From Bidens hawaiensis (taxonomy: Eukaryota; Streptophyta; Magnoliopsida; Asterales; Asteraceae), in NCBI GenBank assembly GCA_021521415.1, contig JAIQDT010003580.1, positions 124,001-188,000 on the forward strand: 64,000 bases of DNA, written 5' to 3'. The position numbers and the translations under genes were made by a program. Under the pieces are notes generated by a model. The model saw only the letters and a list, made by a program, of their open reading frames with translations. It had not been told where the DNA came from and did no database searches. Shown here piece after piece: positions 59,108-64,000 of the stretch; positions within the stretch are counted from its first letter, which is position 1; the number at the start of each line of letters is the position of its first letter.

Positions 59108-61936
59108 AAGTTGCCAAGTTAAATGCAGATGTCACAAAGAGAAATTCATTCAATTTGTTGTTGCAAAGTTGATATGTAATTACTAATTACGTATACGTTG
59201 CTAGCGTGTCCTGTGGGTGTATATAAATGTATACCATTTAATTTTTTCGTTACAAATAAAAACTTATTTTTTCATGAAAACTTTTTCCAAAATAAGCTTA
59301 ACGATGCAGGTTTATTTATTATTTGCATGTAACAATTACTATATATATAAGCTATAAATCAAGTTAAAACTTATAAAGAGCATGTATATCATATACGAGA
59401 TCATAAACTTAATTATCATCTCCAACAATATTTAGTACGTGCGTGACAATATATGAGGATGTAAATACTCGGTCTAAAATTTTAATAACATTGAAGATTA
59501 CATATGTTTCAACAAACTAAATTAAGGGTATCGGGGATATAGTTAAAGTTTCATACAAGTTACACTTTTATATGACAAGTTCATCAATTTCAAGTGCAAT
59601 TTAATTAATTATTGTAGATTCTAAGATTTGCATGAGTTTCTCTTTAACTAGAGCTCTTCGAGTGAAGATGGATGGTAAAAGGGCGCATGCTGGCCCATAA
59701 CTGTATCTCAGACACGATAAACACGGATATTTTGAGAAACTCTAACGACTCTTTCCAATATTATAAAGAACAAAGACCAAACCAAAATACACAACCATAT
59801 ATACATCTTTATTTACACTAAACAAGACTATGAAAACAAGCTAACCCAATAACAGTTCTACTCTCACCCTAATAACACTCATACAATTAGTAGTGTTCGG
59901 TGCTCCCTTCTTAAAATTCGCTCGAATCAATGGCTTTATTTGTTGTGCATAATTAGCAAGTGTCTAAGCGTCACACGAGAGTGTGGAATTTACCATATGA
60001 CACTCACATTGCTTATTATTTTTTGTAATCAGTCATAATAGATATAAATAAGTTAGATATAAGATTAACTTCTGTGAAGGGACATATATATCAAAAAGTT
60101 TCTCAACTTAAGCATATATTAATTTTTCTTTGGAAAACATGATATCGTAGGAATGTATGGATATTTATATAACCTTATGCATGTTAGGTTATTTCGAACC
60201 TATTTAGTTTGTGTGTTTGGATTTCTTCATTTCATGTAAGTATCGTAAAAATTTATAAATATAATAATATATAATTGACTAAAGTTATTTGATTGATTCT
60301 AAGTATTGAAATTATAAATAGTAAAGAACATTAAAAAAAGGCATTAATTTTAACTATACATATTTGTTTTGTGGTTTGAAGTCTGGTGTTGGCGACAGTT
60401 TCTTAATCATCAAAAGAAAAGATCTTGGGTTGGTGTCCTAGAAAGCAAATTAATTTGCCATTCAGTAAAAGAAAGAAAGAAAAAAGAAACTAGGAAACTA
60501 GCTATACAATACATAGATGCTCAAAAGTTTGAAATGAAACTTACTTGGTCACTTGTTGGTTGCTAAATCGGTCACAAAAATCCAAGGTTGCAAAATAAGC
60601 TGGTAATGATTTCGGTCGCAATAGTTTTGGATGCAATTCCGGTTGTTAACAATTTGACAGTAAAGAGTTCGATCGTGAATAGTTCCGGTCCCAATATTGG
60701 TTACTAACAATCTTGTCCAAAAATTAATCTCAAATAGTTTTGATCGCATGATATACTCTTGCAAAAATAATTGGTCTCAAGTTCAACGTGAATGATCTCG
60801 ACGCTACAAATACCACCGTTGGTAAAATGTGTCGTTAACCTGGTGTAAACGTTTTACCTACGATATATTTTCGTAGTATCCCAATGGATTACGCTAGGAA
60901 TCAATTTCCGTGATAAAATACCAAGGATTTGTCTGTAGGTAAAAGTTGGATGTTACGTATTTAATATATTAAAAGATTGTAATGCTAGTCTTAACGCAAA
61001 ACACAAGAAACTTGCTGTTACATTTGATTCTTGGGTTGGAAAATTGAGGAGGTTAATTGGTGGCAAACCAAACTTTAGGTTCTGTTGGAAAACGTGTGGC
61101 TTTAAAAAACAAAGTCCAAAAGAAAATGATCAAGTGTCAAAAGAAAGAATGAGTTTTACTATTGACTTGTTTCTATTTTTATATAATAACTAGTTTTTGC
61201 AATCCGTACGTTGTTTCTATTTTTATATAATAACTAGTTTTTGCAATCCGTACGTTATGACTGGACTAAAAACCAAACAAAATGTACACCTCAAGGTCGA
61301 ACTATGGATGCACGTTTACTTATAAAAATTTAGAATAACACGTAAAACATAAATTAACCCATTCATTCGAATTATTTATTTACATAAATTATCTAAATTA
61401 ACATAAAACTAGTATTTCTAGAAATATTATAAAGATCAAAGTTCAACATTAGAATTTTAGTTTCAGAGTAAGTTAATTTCATGAAAATGTGTATTCAAAT
61501 GTAAAAAAATCGAATAATTTAACTAATAGTCTTCCACTTCAAATTCTTGTGATGAGATTTAAAGCAATACACTCTCATTAATTCGTTTCTACTCTCTCAC
61601 CACCGCACCACCACCAAGTTTGCTTCTTCTTGCTTCTACTTGTTGCTGGCGGCGGTGTCGTGGTGTGGTGGTTTTTCGTCGGTGCCAAACCAAATACGGT
61701 GATTGTGGTTGGCGACAATTATACCGTATGCATATTCCTTGTAACGTGACAAAAGAATATGAAAACATTAGTGGATCAATATATTACTTACAGGTAGCGT
61801 TCTGAACCAATAAAATTACTAAAAATGGAATAGTGTTTTTGTCTCACACTAAGAATGAATAGTAAAACCTACTCACAAAACAAATCCTCTATTTAATATA
61901 TATATAATAATATGGTAATATATATATATATATATA
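59108..61936. other. AT-rich flank without a recognised gene
   Basis: A poly-A-like aataaaaa for STIG1 lies near 59256. At 60560-60780 tcggtcgcaata-type words recur several times, like transposon subterminal repeats. No gene is seen. Confidence 0.45.
61170..61257. repeat. 44-bp perfect tandem duplication
   Basis: gtttctattttta...cgtacgtt occurs twice back to back (61170-61213, 61214-61257). Each copy contains actagtttttgcaatccg, similar to the Helitron-like CTAG ends elsewhere in the window. Confidence 0.85.
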
Positions 61937-63595
61937 TAGGATGGAGATGGATCATACGAGAAGTGAAATTATAGCGAGAAGTGCGAGAGGTAGATCTAGA
62001 CCTTTGATTGTGTTTAATCAAGGGTACACAATAAAAGTGGTAATGCAGTAATTAGTAAGACAAAAGTTTAATATGCTCTACATTAAAAAGGGTATATGTA
62101 ACTTTTGGGTTTAGGCTTATTAAATTATATCTCAATTCATTCATTTATTCCCTCATTTTATGCTTTAATCATAACAAATATTCATAGTATTTGTCAACTG
62201 CAAAAATTAAGGATTTTGACTTTTTTAAATCAAGGTATGTCTACTGTTCTATTTATTATCTCATATAAAATAGTTACATACATGGATTCTATTATTATTC
62301 ATTGTCTTTATTATGGAGAGACAATTGTTTGGACAAATATAGGGTTTTTATATACATAAAAAATTGATTTTAGAGCTTCTTGTGTATGTGATTTGTTTAT
62401 TGTGTATGCTTATTTAGCTAATGTGTAGATTGTTTTATGTGTAGGTTCATTTCCTGTGTAGACGCGTATGCAATTTTTTTTTTCGTGTACGATTAATGAG
62501 CATGTTGTGTAAGTAATTTGTTACTATGTAGGGCCGACTGTGGTTGTTCTATATGTATGTTGTTTACTGTGTAGGTTTACAGAGCTTCTTGTGTATGTGG
62601 TTTTATTGTGTATGCTTATTTAGGCAATATGCAGATTGTTTTATGTGTAGGTGTATTTAGTTTGTGTTATATGCAGTGTTAATGGGACTATTGTGTAAGT
62701 AATTTACTATTATATTGGGGTGACTATTTTTGTTGTGTATGCAGGTTGTGTGTTGTGTAGGTTTATTGAGCTTCGTGTATATTATTATGTATGCTTATTT
62801 AGGTAATCTACAAATTATTTTATGTTTAGGCTTGTTGCTTGTGTAGATGTATGCAGTTTGTTTTCCGTGTAGGGTTAATGAGACTGTTGTGTAGGGGTGT
62901 CTATGGTTGTTGTGTATAAAGTCTATTTATTGTTAGGTTTACTGAGCTTGTGTATGTGGTTTGTTTATTGTGTATGCTTATTTAGGTAATACGTATATAT
63001 ATATTTTTTTTGTAGATTTGTTGTATGAAGTTAGGTTGTAGAGATTTTTAGTATGGTCTATGTAGACTTATTTAAAGGTTTTTGGTTCATTTTAGAGAAT
63101 ATAGTAGAGAACAATACAAATTTTCATCCTATATGATCTATTTAGGTTTGTTATAGATTTTTATTAATAAAATTGTGCAAATAGAAAAAATGGATATCGA
63201 TGAAATACAATTGATTTTGCATTTTTTTTGTCTGAAAATCATAAATAAAAACAATGATTAATTGTTAAGATTTAAAAGAACCAAAAAAATTAGAAAAAAA
63301 TTGACTTTTGTCGAATATTAGAATATTGTTAGTGACGGTGGTGCTTGAAATTTAGGATTGTGGAAATGGTCTAATGAATTAGTAATTTGAAAGTTTTTTG
63401 AATTTATATAAACAAAGAAAAATAAATAATATAATTTGAAACATCCTCCAACATTTAATAGTTACCAAAATAAAACCCTTGCACAAATTACTAGTATACC
63501 CTTTTATATAATTTAAAGATAAAATAAAAAGGAAAATTTTGATTGGTTGAAATGACTTCTCGCAATAAAAATACTTCTGAAATGAACCTAATCCT
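61937..63595. mobile_element. TIR element (1.66 kb) inserted in a (TA)n run
   Basis: The left end (taggatggagatggatcat...gcgagaagtg) mirrors the right end (gcaataaaaatacttctg...gaacctaatccta), both embedded in TA repeats. The interior has about four degenerate copies of a 175-210-bp, G/T-rich unit (gagcttcttgtgtatgtg ... tgtatgcttatttagg) near 62370, 62585, 62768 and 62943. No transposase. Superfamily not determined. Confidence 0.6.
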
Positions 63596-63957
63596 ATATA
63601 TGATAAGGTTAAAATAAAAATCCACTTGAGTTGTGAAAACTCTAGAAACCCGATCTCAATAACATGTTTTTAATTAAAGTTTGAAACTTGTGATTTATAA
63701 TTAAAGTTAATAAAAATTGTAAAAGTAAATATAACATTTTCTCTCTTCTGAAAACATATATAAAATTAGTAAAAAAATGTTAAAAAATAGCAAAACAATT
63801 TTTTTTATTTTTCGATATTTTGTATTAAATGTAACAACATATATTATATGTGCAAAAAAAAACAAAACAAAACAAAAAAAACGATATTACATAGAGTTTT
63901 CACGGGTTTTCACAACTTAAATGGGTTTTCATTCTATACTTCTCATATATATATATA
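63596..63957. mobile_element. Second TIR element nested in the same TA run
   Basis: The left taaaaatccacttgagttgtgaaaactc-type end is mirrored on the right by gagttttcacgggttttcac and aacttaaatgggtttt. It lies directly against the previous element, sharing the TA-repeat target. Confidence 0.6.
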
Positions 63958-64000
63958 TAGGGATGGGATCAAGAGAAAACTCATTTTATAGAGAAAACTA
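63958..64000 (+). mobile_element. Start of a third TA-nested element, cut by the window
   Basis: After another TA run the sequence tagggatgggatcaagagaa resembles the left ends of the two preceding elements (tagg + atgg). Only 43 bp are visible. Confidence 0.35.

Overview
This window is nuclear DNA from a flowering plant. The genes have many short introns with GT-AG borders, the flanks are AT-rich and crowded with transposable elements, and the recognisable genes are plant-specific. The short dispersed repeats (SINEs at 23.0 and 45.5 kb) and the gene sequences suggest an asterid eudicot, most likely Asteraceae. That placement is inference from memory of similar sequences, not a search.

Five protein genes are supported. 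From left to right they are: a class I KNOX homeobox gene of the SHOOT MERISTEMLESS type (STM; 4 exons, 6711-10727, +); a subtilisin-like protease of the SBT2 group, probably the ALE1/SBT2.4 type (6 exons, 13852-19030, +); a STRUBBELIG-family leucine-rich-repeat receptor kinase (16 exons, 22542-27999, -); and two small secreted cysteine-rich STIG1-like proteins (33322-33816 and 58688-59107, both +). A broken STIG1 copy lies at about 35440-35730. STM and ALE1 are also near neighbours in Arabidopsis thaliana, so this end of the window looks like old conserved gene order.

The rest is mostly mobile DNA. Four solo LTRs with TG..CA ends were found (600-2855, 4540-6503, 12774-13808, 40616-43088); three have perfect 5-bp target duplications. 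Two of them lie directly upstream of coding starts: one ends 207 bp before the STM ATG and one 43 bp before the ALE1 ATG, both apparently antisense to the gene. Also present: a very short young copia derivative with 146-bp LTRs that keeps only reverse transcriptase and RNase H (47466-49299); three LINE fragments; hAT-, Tourist- and other TIR-type MITEs; a Helitron inside the first intron of the receptor-kinase gene; SINEs, one with a 16-bp target duplication; and (TA)n-nested TIR elements at the right edge.

The most striking structure is a palindrome of about 8.3 kb (35.8-44.1 kb). It consists of two tail-to-tail copies of a receptor-like-protein LRR pseudogene separated by a 35-bp loop, each arm carrying its own transposon insertion. 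If transcribed, it could form a long double-stranded RNA. No rRNA, CRISPR or convincing intact tRNA gene is present.
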